A DNA stretch of 32,928 nucleotides from Henriciella aquimarina (GCF_002088975.1 NZ_NCST01000129.1:1-32928), one strand, 5' to 3'; shown: positions 15,470 to 23,591, counted from the stretch's first letter. Program-made: numbers and translations. The notes: a model not told the origin generated them from the sequence alone.

Positions 15470-16720
15470 ATGCGCAATCAGAGGGCGAAGAGGTTGTTGA
15501 GAGCATCCATATTCTATTCCTGGCAAAGCGACAGGGCGTCCAAAGTCGGCCGCGATTTCATTCAAAGGGCGCTTGAAGAGGCCGCCACCATCCTTCTGGA
15601 ACAAGGAATTCAGCTTGAAATCGACTCCGATACGAAAGATGTGCCGGGAACGCCGCCGATTAGCGCCACGATCCTCAAAAAGATCGCCGATTGCGACATT
15701 TTTCTGGGCGATATGACCTTTGTGGCGAGCACTGAAGACGGGAAACAGGTTCCGAACCCGAACGTGATGGGCGAATATGGATACGCTCTGAAGGCAAAAG
15801 GGACCGAGCGGATTTTGCTCGTTATGAACACGTCGTTCGGACCACGGGATGGATTGCCGTTCGATCTACGGCACATGCGATTTCCACTTTCTTACGAAGC
15901 TGATGATAAGATTTCCGACGGTGAGCGGCGAGAGCGTCGGACGCAGCTTGCGGAGCGCCTTGCCGACGCCATTGCTCCAATGGTGCGCTTTGGAGGAACG
16001 ACGGCGGCCGAGGATGCGCGCCTAGCGGCTGAGGAGCTTCTTTCGAGACGATGGAATGAGGCTGGCGCGTTTGGCGCGCCATGCATCGTTTCGACGCCGC
16101 GAATGGTGCTGCGTGTCGTTCCGTTTTCCGCGCCCGAGGCCAACCTGAAAGCCAGAGCTGTTCCGCCGATATTGGAGGCTTTCAAGTTTAAATCAGAGGC
16201 GGCCTCTCCTTGCGTTTCCGATGGGCGAATGTGGGGCGTCCATGGGAAGCGTCATTCTGTCCCCGAGAAACCCAATGATGAAGCGCATTGGGCGCTGGCG
16301 TTGGTGCGTCCCGGACTTCTGGAGTTTTCGGCGAATCTGGGCGCTCGCATCGACGACGACCCCACAATTCTGATCAGCGGATGCCAGATCGAAGCTTTAG
16401 CCGTCCGGATGACCGAACAGTTGATAGACCTCGCTATCGAACTGGAGCTGTCCGGGCCATTTCTGGTCCACGTAGCCTTTGAGGGAATGGCGGAGGTTGA
16501 CGTGCTCGCTCAACGGGGACCGGTTTTGAGGGTGCGACAGCCGACAATCGCCCTTCAGTCTCGGGTTGTGGCAATCAGCGATACGTCGATCGGGCGACAA
16601 TTGAGAGACCTCCTCGATGACTTATGGACCGCGCTTGGTCACGGTTCTGGCTCTCCGTCTTTCCCGGATGAGGAATGGGCCGGATATAATCCCGGCCAGG
16701 GGGATTACGGGTTCCCGTGA
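15470..16720 (+). CDS. TIR-like / nucleotide-binding effector-domain protein
   Basis: A protein of about 416 aa. The first ~140 residues form an alpha/beta domain with IFYSWQSDRASKVGRDFIQR (residues 14-33), ISATILKKIADCDIFLGDMT (64-83), NPNVMGEYGYALKAKGTERI (97-115) and LLVMNTSFG. This is the pattern of bacterial TIR-like proteins with a FYSWQSD start, many of them in defence or signalling. Glu102 lies where the family has its conserved acidic residue. The C-terminal ~270 residues are not recognised and may be a sensor or partner-binding part. The start is uncertain: the ATG at 15470 lacks a good SD, while TTG codons at 15494 and 15497 follow AGAGGG/AAGAGG. The gene and its right-hand neighbours look less GC-rich than the surroundings, a sign of transfer. 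Confidence 0.72.
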   Translation: MRNQRAKRLLRASIFYSWQSDRASKVGRDFIQRALEEAATILLEQGIQLEIDSDTKDVPGTPPISATILKKIADCDIFLGDMTFVASTEDGKQVPNPNVMGEYGYALKAKGTERILLVMNTSFGPRDGLPFDLRHMRFPLSYEADDKISDGERRERRTQLAERLADAIAPMVRFGGTTAAEDARLAAEELLSRRWNEAGAFGAPCIVSTPRMVLRVVPFSAPEANLKARAVPPILEAFKFKSEAASPCVSDGRMWGVHGKRHSVPEKPNDEAHWALALVRPGLLEFSANLGARIDDDPTILISGCQIEALAVRMTEQLIDLAIELELSGPFLVHVAFEGMAEVDVLAQRGPVLRVRQPTIALQSRVVAISDTSIGRQLRDLLDDLWTALGHGSGSPSFPDEEWAGYNPGQGDYGFP

Positions 16721-16770
16721 CCGCCGCCTTGCAGCCGGGAGAACAGGTGGGCGCCTGAAAGAATGTTCAT

Positions 16771-16785
16771 TGGCGGTCGCCGCCA
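16771..16785. terminator. GC-rich hairpin between convergent genes, possible terminator
   Basis: TGGCGG-TCG-CCGCCA has perfect 6-bp arms and a 3-base loop, sits between the ends of two facing genes, and is followed on the plus strand by a short AT-rich stretch (ATTTATT). The T-run is poor, so this is only a candidate. Confidence 0.35.
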
Positions 16786-16794
16786 GAGAGGCAT

Positions 16795-17394
16795 TTATTG
16801 ACCTTTGGCCTCCTGGGGCTGCTTTGCGCGAAACTTCTCGACAATGTCCGCCCGTGTGGCTCTGGCCGCATAATTCCATCCATCGGCAAGCGTCTCTCCG
16901 GTCTCGTTATCGTAGACACGCTCCTGATTGACGGCGTCGAATGCACGCTTTTCGTCCGCATTGCCCTTGAGTTTGAGGTCTCTATTAGCGGTCTCAAACC
17001 ATTGCCTGAACATTGGCTCCGGCCAGAAGCCGCCTTTTTGTTTTTCAAAGGGCTCGAAGAACACCGACGCAAACAAAGCGGTGACACCGCCGCCGAGATA
17101 GTCCGTGAGAAATTTCGCGTCGTCTCTGTCGGAGAACATGCCGGACACGGCGATTGACGCGAGGATCGACAGATGCCCAACCAACGACGTCAGCAAAATG
17201 TAACCTAGGTACCAGCTCTGAAGGAGGTGATTTGAAAGAGACGGCTTTGTCGCCATCAGGCGTTTTGCGGCGACGATAGGGATCAGCATCGCCAGGCAGA
17301 CGATCAAGTGGCACCATAGGGGTACGAACAAGTATGAGATCAGCGCCAGGACGACGGCTGAGAACGTGACCACGGCCCACAGGAGCATTTTCAT
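16795..17394 (-). CDS. membrane protein of unknown function
   Basis: A 199-aa protein with three to four N-terminal hydrophobic helices: LLWAVVTFSAVVLALISYLF, then LIVCLAMLIPIVAA, WYLGYILLTSLVGHLSILA, and possibly GGGVTALFASVFF. A charged cytoplasmic-type tail of about 90 residues follows and contains EKRAFDAVNQERVYDNETGE. I do not recognise the family. The start ATG overlaps the stop of the upstream 103-aa gene (GTGATGA), so translation is coupled; a GTG one codon earlier is also possible. It faces the TIR-like gene tail to tail. Base composition is visibly less GC-rich than in the iron and trb regions. Confidence 0.7.
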   Translation of the reverse strand: MKMLLWAVVTFSAVVLALISYLFVPLWCHLIVCLAMLIPIVAAKRLMATKPSLSNHLLQSWYLGYILLTSLVGHLSILASIAVSGMFSDRDDAKFLTDYLGGGVTALFASVFFEPFEKQKGGFWPEPMFRQWFETANRDLKLKGNADEKRAFDAVNQERVYDNETGETLADGWNYAARATRADIVEKFRAKQPQEAKGQ

Positions 17395-17705
17395 CACCGT
17401 GTTTTCAGGGTGTGAAACGGGCTATGCCCACAGCGCATAACGACGGTGCCGTCGCCGAGTTGATGCGGTCTGTATGTAGACTTTGGCGTAGCTTCGAAGC
17501 AGGGAACTGCGCCAAGCTGAGCGGCGATATTCTGGATTTTTTCGAATATGACATTCTGAATTTGCCGGCTGCGTTGAGTGGCTTTTCGCGCGTAGCGCGG
17601 GGCGATGCGTTTCTGGGCCCGGGCCACACGCCGGCTTTGGCGAAGCAGCTTCTCCAGCTCCTGCGCTACCGTCGTATCTATGCCATCTATGTCTTGAACC
17701 CGCAT
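17394..17705 (-). CDS. small basic protein of unknown function, coupled to membrane gene
   Basis: A 103-aa protein that is Arg/Lys/Gln-rich in its first two thirds (LEKLLRQSRRVARAQKRIAP and ARKATQRSRQIQNV), probably helical, with a short C-terminal part containing VMRCGHSPFH (a Cys and His that could bind metal). No family is recognised. GGGGA lies before the ATG at 17705; a TTG four codons upstream is less likely. A hairpin (GCTTGC-TTCGT-GCAAGC, 17719-17735) stands just upstream of the start and could affect translation. It forms a two-gene unit with the membrane protein. Confidence 0.55.
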   Translation of the reverse strand: MRVQDIDGIDTTVAQELEKLLRQSRRVARAQKRIAPRYARKATQRSRQIQNVIFEKIQNIAAQLGAVPCFEATPKSTYRPHQLGDGTVVMRCGHSPFHTLKTR

Positions 17706-17718
17706 CCCTGTCCCCAAT

Positions 17719-17735
17719 GCTTGCTTCGTGCAAGC
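17719..17735 (-). promoter_or_regulatory. hairpin just upstream of the 103-aa gene
   Basis: Perfect 6-bp arms around a 5-base loop lie 14 bp before the ATG at 17705. The element sits in the 212-bp gap after dnaE2. It may be a regulatory stem in the leader or an operator; it lacks a T-run and is not a good terminator. Confidence 0.3.
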
Positions 17736-17917
17736 TTGTTACCAAGGATTCGGGTTGTCCAGAGCAACTTTCCATCCGACTTCGCGACACAGGATTAGAA
17801 ACTCCCGGTTGCGCACGCTTGTGCGTGTCTTTGGCCTGGCGGATGAGCGTTCGGATGGAGAAAGACGCCAGACATTCGAGGCAAGGGAAGGCATCGCCCC
17901 CTCGCCGATCCACGGCT

Positions 17918-20900
17918 TTAGCGAAAATCCCGGCTATAGAAAAGCTTGTTCGCCTGTTCCCGGGGATGGCGTGCGCCAGCGCCGTAGCGCACCTGACGGG
18001 CGCGCTGGAGTTCGGCGGTAATCTCCTCGGAGAGCGGTTTGCGCTCGGGGCGCCTGGGCCCGTATTCGCCCGCCGGCGCGGGGCGTTTCACATCGTCGGC
18101 ATTGTCATAAGATGGATCGATGCATCCCCCTGCCCCCTCGCCAAGTGTGTCGAGCAGGTATGACCGGTCCTCGATGCGCGCGGCAATGATATGGGTCACG
18201 ATGCCCTCGCGCTGCAGCCTCCCGGTGATCTTGAGAAGCCTGCCGGTCATGACGGATTTCCGGTGTGTCTCGAACGTCTTGGGCCAGACCACGATATTGG
18301 AGACACCGGTATCGTCTTCAAGCGTGAGGAAGATGACACCGCTCGCCGTGCCGGGCCTCTGCCGGATGATGACGAGCCCTGCTACCGTCATCCATTGCCG
18401 GTCCGGCGCATTGCGCAGCGAGGATGCACTCGCGAACCGGCTGATGTCGGGGCGTAGCAGTGTCACCGGGTGATCGCGGAGCGTGAGACGTGTGGCGACA
18501 TAATCCTCGAAGACCTCTTCCCTGTCGGACATGGCCGGCAGATTTGAGGTAATCATCGGTAGCCCCTCGCCTTCCCGTTCGAAGAGCGGAAGCGGTTTCT
18601 CGCCACCAAGCCCCTGGACCTCCCAGAGCGCCTGACGGCGGTCCAGCCCGTAGGCGGCGAAGGCATCGGCCCCGGCGAGTTTTGTGAGCACCGACCGGCT
18701 GAGCCCGGCGCGCCGCCACACCGTATCGATGGAGCGATAGCCATTGCCGCGGGCGGCGGCGATCCAGTGGCCGTCTTCCTCGCTGATGCCCTTGATCTGT
18801 CGGAAGCCGAGGCGCACGGCGAGCGAGCCGTCGCCTGCGGGCTCCAGCACATTGTCCCAGAAGCTCGCCTCGACGCAGACCGGCAGGACAATGACCCTGT
18901 GGGCCCGCGCATCGCGGATGATCTGGGCGGGCGCATAGAAGCCCATGGGCTGGGAGTTCAGAAGCGCGCAGCAGAAGACCTCCGGATGATGGCGCTTGAT
19001 CCAGGAGGACGCGTAGACGAGCAGCGCAAAGCTTGCCGCATGGCTCTCCGGAAATCCGTAGCCGGAGAAGCCTTCGAGCTGGCGGAAACAGGCTTCAGCG
19101 AAAGCCTGATCATAGCCATTCTCCAGACAGCCGGCGACGAAGCGCTCATGAAAGCTCTCGACCGAGCCCGGCCCTCGGAAACTCCCAAGGGCGCGCCGGA
19201 GCTGGTCGGCCTCGGCCGCGGTGAAGCCGGCCGCGACAATGGCGATCTGCATGGCCTGTTCCTGGAAGAGCGGCACGCCGAGCGTCTTGGCGAGCACCGG
19301 TTCAAGGTCCTTGGAGGGATAGACGACCGGCTCTTCCTTGCGGCGGCGCTTGATATAGGGATGGACCATATCGCCCTGGATGGGGCCCGGCCGGATGATC
19401 GCAACCTCGATAACGAGATCGTAGAAGCATCTGGGCCGCATGCGCGGGAGAAAGTTCATCTGGGCCCGGCTTTCGACCTGGAAGACGCCGAGCGTGTCGG
19501 CGACGCACAGCATGTCGTAAACGGCCGGGTCTTCCCTGGGCAGCGTCGCGAGCGTGTAGGGCGCGGCTTTCCAGGTCCGCAACAGGTCGAACCCCTTGCG
19601 GATGCAGGTCAGCATGCCAAGCGCCAGCACGTCCATCTTCAGCATGCCGATGACGTCGATATCGTCCTTGTCCCATTCGATGATGGTGCGGTCTTCCATG
19701 GCGGCGTTCTCGACGGGGCAAAGCTCATCGAGCCGGCCACGGGTGATCACGAAACCGCCGACATGCTGGGAGAGGTGCCGGGGAAAGCCGATAATCTCCT
19801 GGGTCAGGGCGAGCGTCTGCTGAAGCCGCTTGTCGGAGAGATCGAGTCCGGCGGCCCTGGCCCGTTCATGCGCGATGCCTTCGCTGTTCGTGCCCCAGAC
19901 CTGGCTCGCGAGCGCGGCGACAGCGTCTTCGGAGAGCCCCATGGCCTTGCCGACTTCGCGAATGGCCGCACGGGAGCGGAAATGGATGACGGTCGAACAG
20001 ATGCCGGCGCGGTGGCGTCCGTATTTTTCATAGATGTGCTGGATGACTTCCTCGCGCCGCTCATGCTCGAAATCGACATCGATGTCGGGCGGCTCATTGC
20101 GGGCTGCGGAGATGAAGCGTTCGAACACCATGGTGATGGTTTCCGGGGAGGCTTCGGTGACACCTAGCGCGTAGCAAACGACCGAATTGGCCGCCGATCC
20201 CCTGCCCTGACAGAGAATATTCTTCGAGCGCGCAAAGGCGACGATGTCGTGAACGGTCAGGAAATAGCAGGCATAGTCCAGCTCCGCGATAAGGGCGAGT
20301 TCCTTCTCGACCAGCGCGCGGATCGCGGGCGTTTCGCCTTCGGGATAGCGACGCTGGAGGCCTTCTTCGGCGAGAAGGCGCAGGCGCTCATTGGGCGCCA
20401 TGCCGTCGGTAATCTCTTCGGGATATTCATAGCGCAACTCGTCGAGCGAAAATGCGCAGCGCATGGCAATGGCGCCGGTATTCTGCACGGCGTCAGGGTA
20501 GCGATGGAAAAGCCGCCGGATTTCAAACTCGGACTTTATGCGGCGTTCGCCATTGGGCAGCGCGCGGCGGCCGAGCCTGTCGATCGTGGTCTTCTCGCGG
20601 ATGCAGGAGAGAATATCGGCAAGCCGGCGCCGGCGGCCGGCATGCATGAGCACATCCCCAAGCGCGACCGGCGGGACGCCGGTGCGGTGTGACAAGGCTG
20701 CCCGCGCGGCGAAACGGGCCTCGTCATCACCATCATAACGCGGCGCCATGCCGATAAAAACGTCGTCGCCAAAGCACGTCTTCAGCGTCGCAGCGACATG
20801 ACACTCATCATGCTGATGCTGAGCGTCATGGTCGTCGTCGTGAGCGTTGACGGCGGCGGCATCATGAAGACGATCATGATCGACACCATCATCCCGGCTG

Positions 20901-21274
20901 CCGCCGATGATGATGAACACACAGTCGCCGCCCCACTCGATGACGTCGCCGAGTCCGATCTCGCACTTGCCCTTCTTCGTGCGGCGTTTGCCGGTCGTCA
21001 GCAGCCGGCAGAGATTGGCATAGCCTGTACGGGTTTTCGGATAGGCAAGGATGTCGGGCGCATCAGTGAGAACCAGGCGCACGCCGACAATATAGCGCAG
21101 CTCCAGCTCCTTCGCCGCAGCATGAGCGCGCACGATCCCGGCGAAGGTGTTCACATCGGTAATGGCGATGGCGCCAAGACCAAGCGCCTTGGCGCGCGAG
21201 ACCAGTTCCTCGGCGTGCGAGGCGCCGGTCAGAAAGGTAAAATTGCTGGTCACGCAAAGCTCGGCATAGCTCAT
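17918..21274 (-). CDS. dnaE2: error-prone DNA polymerase DnaE2 (ImuC)
   Basis: An 1118-aa C-family polymerase alpha subunit that, with ImuA and ImuB, copies damaged DNA and causes induced mutagenesis. The PHP domain starts SYAELCVTSNFTFLTGASHA. The active-site acidic motif PPDIDVDF is at residues 395-402, after CQGRGSAANS (355-364). A helix-hairpin and finger region with FSGYGFPESHAASFALLVYA follows, and near the C-terminus lies an OB-fold with ASGVIFLTLEDDTGVSNIVV. The end SRDFR is typical. The start MSYAEL is chosen as the family start and overlaps the imuB stop by 4 bp. It is slightly longer than usual because of a His/Asp-rich insertion at about residues 126-160. Not the replicative DnaE1: no tau-binding tail is seen and the context is imuAB. 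Confidence 0.95.
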   Translation of the reverse strand: MSYAELCVTSNFTFLTGASHAEELVSRAKALGLGAIAITDVNTFAGIVRAHAAAKELELRYIVGVRLVLTDAPDILAYPKTRTGYANLCRLLTTGKRRTKKGKCEIGLGDVIEWGGDCVFIIIGGSRDDGVDHDRLHDAAAVNAHDDDHDAQHQHDECHVAATLKTCFGDDVFIGMAPRYDGDDEARFAARAALSHRTGVPPVALGDVLMHAGRRRRLADILSCIREKTTIDRLGRRALPNGERRIKSEFEIRRLFHRYPDAVQNTGAIAMRCAFSLDELRYEYPEEITDGMAPNERLRLLAEEGLQRRYPEGETPAIRALVEKELALIAELDYACYFLTVHDIVAFARSKNILCQGRGSAANSVVCYALGVTEASPETITMVFERFISAARNEPPDIDVDFEHERREEVIQHIYEKYGRHRAGICSTVIHFRSRAAIREVGKAMGLSEDAVAALASQVWGTNSEGIAHERARAAGLDLSDKRLQQTLALTQEIIGFPRHLSQHVGGFVITRGRLDELCPVENAAMEDRTIIEWDKDDIDVIGMLKMDVLALGMLTCIRKGFDLLRTWKAAPYTLATLPREDPAVYDMLCVADTLGVFQVESRAQMNFLPRMRPRCFYDLVIEVAIIRPGPIQGDMVHPYIKRRRKEEPVVYPSKDLEPVLAKTLGVPLFQEQAMQIAIVAAGFTAAEADQLRRALGSFRGPGSVESFHERFVAGCLENGYDQAFAEACFRQLEGFSGYGFPESHAASFALLVYASSWIKRHHPEVFCCALLNSQPMGFYAPAQIIRDARAHRVIVLPVCVEASFWDNVLEPAGDGSLAVRLGFRQIKGISEEDGHWIAAARGNGYRSIDTVWRRAGLSRSVLTKLAGADAFAAYGLDRRQALWEVQGLGGEKPLPLFEREGEGLPMITSNLPAMSDREEVFEDYVATRLTLRDHPVTLLRPDISRFASASSLRNAPDRQWMTVAGLVIIRQRPGTASGVIFLTLEDDTGVSNIVVWPKTFETHRKSVMTGRLLKITGRLQREGIVTHIIAARIEDRSYLLDTLGEGAGGCIDPSYDNADDVKRPAPAGEYGPRRPERKPLSEEITAELQRARQVRYGAGARHPREQANKLFYSRDFR
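20795..20899 (-). repeat. low-complexity His/Asp-rich insertion in DnaE2
   Basis: At the DNA level this is rich in ATCATG/CATCAT-type triplets; in protein it gives residues about 126-160 with SRDDGVDHDRLHD and AHDDDHDAQHQHDECH. It falls in the PHP domain before the LKTCFGDD segment, where DnaE2 proteins normally have only a short loop. The frame stays open through it. Confidence 0.75.
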
Positions 21275-22758
21275 GGGAACCGCCCCGCCACATACCAGGC
21301 GTCCCCTCCCTGTCCGGGCCAGGTCATGAGCCAGAGGCGCGCGCCGGCCCTGGTCTCGACGCGCCAATAATCCCGCAGCGGCCCGGCCTCGTCTCGCCAC
21401 CATTCGCCGGCAAGACGCTCGGGGCCGCTGGCGCTGGCCATTTCATAGAAAGCCCGGCGCCATTCGAATTTCAGCGGCGGCCGGCCGGCCGTCTCGACGC
21501 GCACCGGTTCGGGCGGATGATAGAGCCGCAGCGGCCGTAGCCGCGGCGCTGACGTCCAGACAGGCGGTTTGCGGCAGTCCACCGCCTCGATTGTGGTGAA
21601 TTCGCATTCGGGAAGATGGCTGTCGGCTGGCGCGAAGAGACGCACCCGGTCGAAGCCGAGGCGATTGCCAAGTGTGGAGATGAGGGCGGCGCGGTCGTCT
21701 TCGCGTTCGGTCTGCCTGTCGAACCCGGCCTGGCGGGGGTGCAGGGGTTCGACGCTTTCGGCGGCCAGCCGGAAAAAGTCGGCGCCGAAGGCGAGGCTGA
21801 GCTTGTCGAGGGGCGTGCGGAACTGCTGCAGCACTGCATCGGGCGCGGCAGTCGGTTTGGCGAAGCCGATGGTCATGATCTCATCGCGGGCATCGACCGG
21901 CCGCACGGTCAGCCGGTAACGGCGCGCGCCGCACTGCGCCGCTTCAAGCCGGCCGCAAACGGAGTCTGCGAGCCGCATGATCACGGCTTCGAGGTCATCC
22001 ATAAGACCGATGGGGTCGGGCAGCGTCGCCCGCGCAGCATAGACCGGGCCCGCTCGTTTCGGGACGACCGGATCGGGCGTCCGCCCCAGACTGCGTTCGA
22101 GCGCCGATGTCAGATCGAGGCCGAAGCGCCGGGCGAGTTCCGCGGTTTTCACGCCATAGAGCTGGCCGACGGTCTTGAGGCCGGTGCGTCTGATGTCATG
22201 GAGCAGGCCGGGCTCGAGACCGAGCGCGGCGAGCGGCAGGCCTGCCAGGACGTCGGCTGTTCGCCCTGTCTCCGCGATTGCAACGGACACGGATGAAAAC
22301 CGCGCGAGCGCAACGGCCGCGCTCTTGGTATCGGCGATGCCGATACGCGCAGTGATCTGCAGGTCGCCAGCGCGCTCGCGGATCGTCTCCCCCATGGCCG
22401 CTTCGCCGCCGAAGAGATGCGCGCAGCCGGTAATGTCCAGAAGGAGCCCGTCCGGTGGATCGAGGGAGACGAGCGGCGAGAACCGGTCGGCCCAGCGCCA
22501 GAGCGCCCGCAGAAGCGCGTCTTCGCGGGCCGGGTCGGCCGGCTCGGTGAGAAGCGCCGGACAAATGGCCCGGGCGTCGGGCAGCGACAGGCCCGGCGAG
22601 AGCCCGGCCCTCACCGCGTCTTGCGAAAGATGTGTCAGCCGCCAGGCATTGCGGATCTCGGCAACGATGGCGAAGGGGCCTGCGGCGCGCCCGTCGCCAA
22701 GACGGATGCGCCGGTCAAGCGGAAGCTGCGGCAGCCATAGCGACAAGGTCCGGCGCAT
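21271..22758 (-). CDS. imuB: ImuB, Y-family-like mutasome hub protein
   Basis: A 495-aa catalytically inactive Y-family relative that links ImuA, DnaE2 and the sliding clamp. It starts MRRTLSLWLPQLPLDR, the usual ImuB opening in which the catalytic acidic residues of true Y-polymerases are missing. Other family parts are RLTHLSQDAVRAGLSPGLSL, the palm segment DGLLLDITGCAHLFGGEAAM, and the C-terminal WWRDEAGPLRDYWRVETRAG followed by DAWYVAGRFP. GGGGGTGA lies just before the ATG at 22758. It overlaps the end of imuA by 44 bp and the start of dnaE2 by 4 bp. Confidence 0.93.
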   Translation of the reverse strand: MRRTLSLWLPQLPLDRRIRLGDGRAAGPFAIVAEIRNAWRLTHLSQDAVRAGLSPGLSLPDARAICPALLTEPADPAREDALLRALWRWADRFSPLVSLDPPDGLLLDITGCAHLFGGEAAMGETIRERAGDLQITARIGIADTKSAAVALARFSSVSVAIAETGRTADVLAGLPLAALGLEPGLLHDIRRTGLKTVGQLYGVKTAELARRFGLDLTSALERSLGRTPDPVVPKRAGPVYAARATLPDPIGLMDDLEAVIMRLADSVCGRLEAAQCGARRYRLTVRPVDARDEIMTIGFAKPTAAPDAVLQQFRTPLDKLSLAFGADFFRLAAESVEPLHPRQAGFDRQTEREDDRAALISTLGNRLGFDRVRLFAPADSHLPECEFTTIEAVDCRKPPVWTSAPRLRPLRLYHPPEPVRVETAGRPPLKFEWRRAFYEMASASGPERLAGEWWRDEAGPLRDYWRVETRAGARLWLMTWPGQGGDAWYVAGRFP

Positions 22759-23338
22759 GCTCACCCCCAATCCATGAGACCTGCCAGGCGCCGGGCGCCC
22801 CGCGCTTGGCCTTCAGACACTTCCAGACCCACCCGGTCCCGGCCGCGGCCTCGCATTGCCAGCGCGTTTCGGCGGCAGACGTGCGGGCCTTGCCATGAAG
22901 GATGACGAGACCGAGCGCCCCGCTCTCTTCGGCCGCAATCTGGAGCCGGCGGCTTTCCTTCAGGCCCGGCCCGTCATGCAGTTCGAGAATAACGCAAGGG
23001 CCAGAACGCGCCCTGAGCGCCTGTTCGGCCGCCCAGAGGAGTTCGCTGCGCCCCTGTCCGATGGTGAGGATCATCCGGGCGGGATCGATGAAACGCTGCA
23101 GGGCGGATGGCGCGAGGCTCGCGACATCGCCCGCCTGTCCGATCCAGATCAGGGGGCCGTCATAGCGGGCAGCAGCAGCAAGCGCGAAGACTTCACCGCC
23201 ATCGCCCATGACTTCATGAACGCGCCCGCGTGCCAGCCGGACCGGTCCGGACAGGCGGACGTCCCCATGCGCCGCGGGCCCATGAAGGGTCGCGGCGGTC
23301 AGAGCCTGCAGGCGTCTGATGTCGGGTTTGGCACTCAT
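22715..23338 (-). CDS. imuA: ImuA, SOS-induced mutagenesis protein
   Basis: A 207-aa protein distantly RecA-like in fold, needed for DnaE2-dependent mutagenesis. Seen: the RVHEVMGDGGEVFALAAAAR segment, then GPLIWIGQAGDVASLAPSAL and GRSELLWAAEQALRARSGPC. The start MSAKPDIRRLQAL at 23338 lies directly next to an SOS box; the frame is open 12 codons further but that would place the box inside the gene. First gene of imuA-imuB-dnaE2. The 3' end overlaps imuB by 44 bp. Confidence 0.9.
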   Translation of the reverse strand: MSAKPDIRRLQALTAATLHGPAAHGDVRLSGPVRLARGRVHEVMGDGGEVFALAAAARYDGPLIWIGQAGDVASLAPSALQRFIDPARMILTIGQGRSELLWAAEQALRARSGPCVILELHDGPGLKESRRLQIAAEESGALGLVILHGKARTSAAETRWQCEAAAGTGWVWKCLKAKRGAPGAWQVSWIGGEHAPDLVAMAAAASA

Positions 23339-23353
23339 GTTCCTATTTTGTTC
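23339..23353 (-). promoter_or_regulatory. LexA (SOS) box, GTTC-N7-GTTC, at the imuA start
   Basis: GTTC at 23339-23342 and GTTC at 23350-23353 are separated by exactly seven bases, the direct-repeat site used by alphaproteobacterial LexA. It abuts the imuA ATG and covers the likely ribosome-binding AGGA, so LexA would block transcription at or just past the start point. This is good evidence for SOS control of the operon. Confidence 0.8.
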
Positions 23354-23493
23354 TTTTCGGGGATAACGAGTCAAGGCAGCATGTCTGGCCCTTGCAGCAC
23401 GGGGCGGGCTATGCCCGAACCAGCCGGGACCGGGGACATCCTTTCAAGGCGGCGTCCCGCCATTGCCGGGACGCTGAATGCCGCTCGCGAGGT

Positions 23494-23523
23494 TTACCAC
23501 ACAAAATATTTTTTGTGTGGTAA
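23494..23523. promoter_or_regulatory. operator-like palindrome, copy 1
   Basis: TTACCACAC (23494-23502), 12 bases, GTGTGGTAA (23515-23523). The perfect arms extend to 13 bp with a 4-base centre. It lies 69 bp before the nucleotidyltransferase start and repeats at 23538-23567 with the same 12-base spacing. Confidence 0.75.
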
Positions 23524-23537
23524 CAGGCCGGAAAGCT

Positions 23538-23567
23538 TTACCACACAAAATGATTATCGTGTGGTAA
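23538..23567. promoter_or_regulatory. operator-like palindrome, copy 2
   Basis: TTACCACAC (23538-23546), 12 bases, GTGTGGTAA (23559-23567). It is spaced 44 bp centre to centre from copy 1, so close to the same helix face (about four turns). It ends 24 bp before the nucleotidyltransferase ATG, so bound protein would cover the promoter or leader of that gene. Confidence 0.75.
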
Positions 23568-23591
23568 GCTTAAGAGAGCGGCCCTGAAACC

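Noticed and set aside
17811..17826. Hairpin GCGCAC-GCTT-GTGCGT after dnaE2 as a terminator
   Set aside because: On the minus strand, where dnaE2 is read, no T-run follows the stem.
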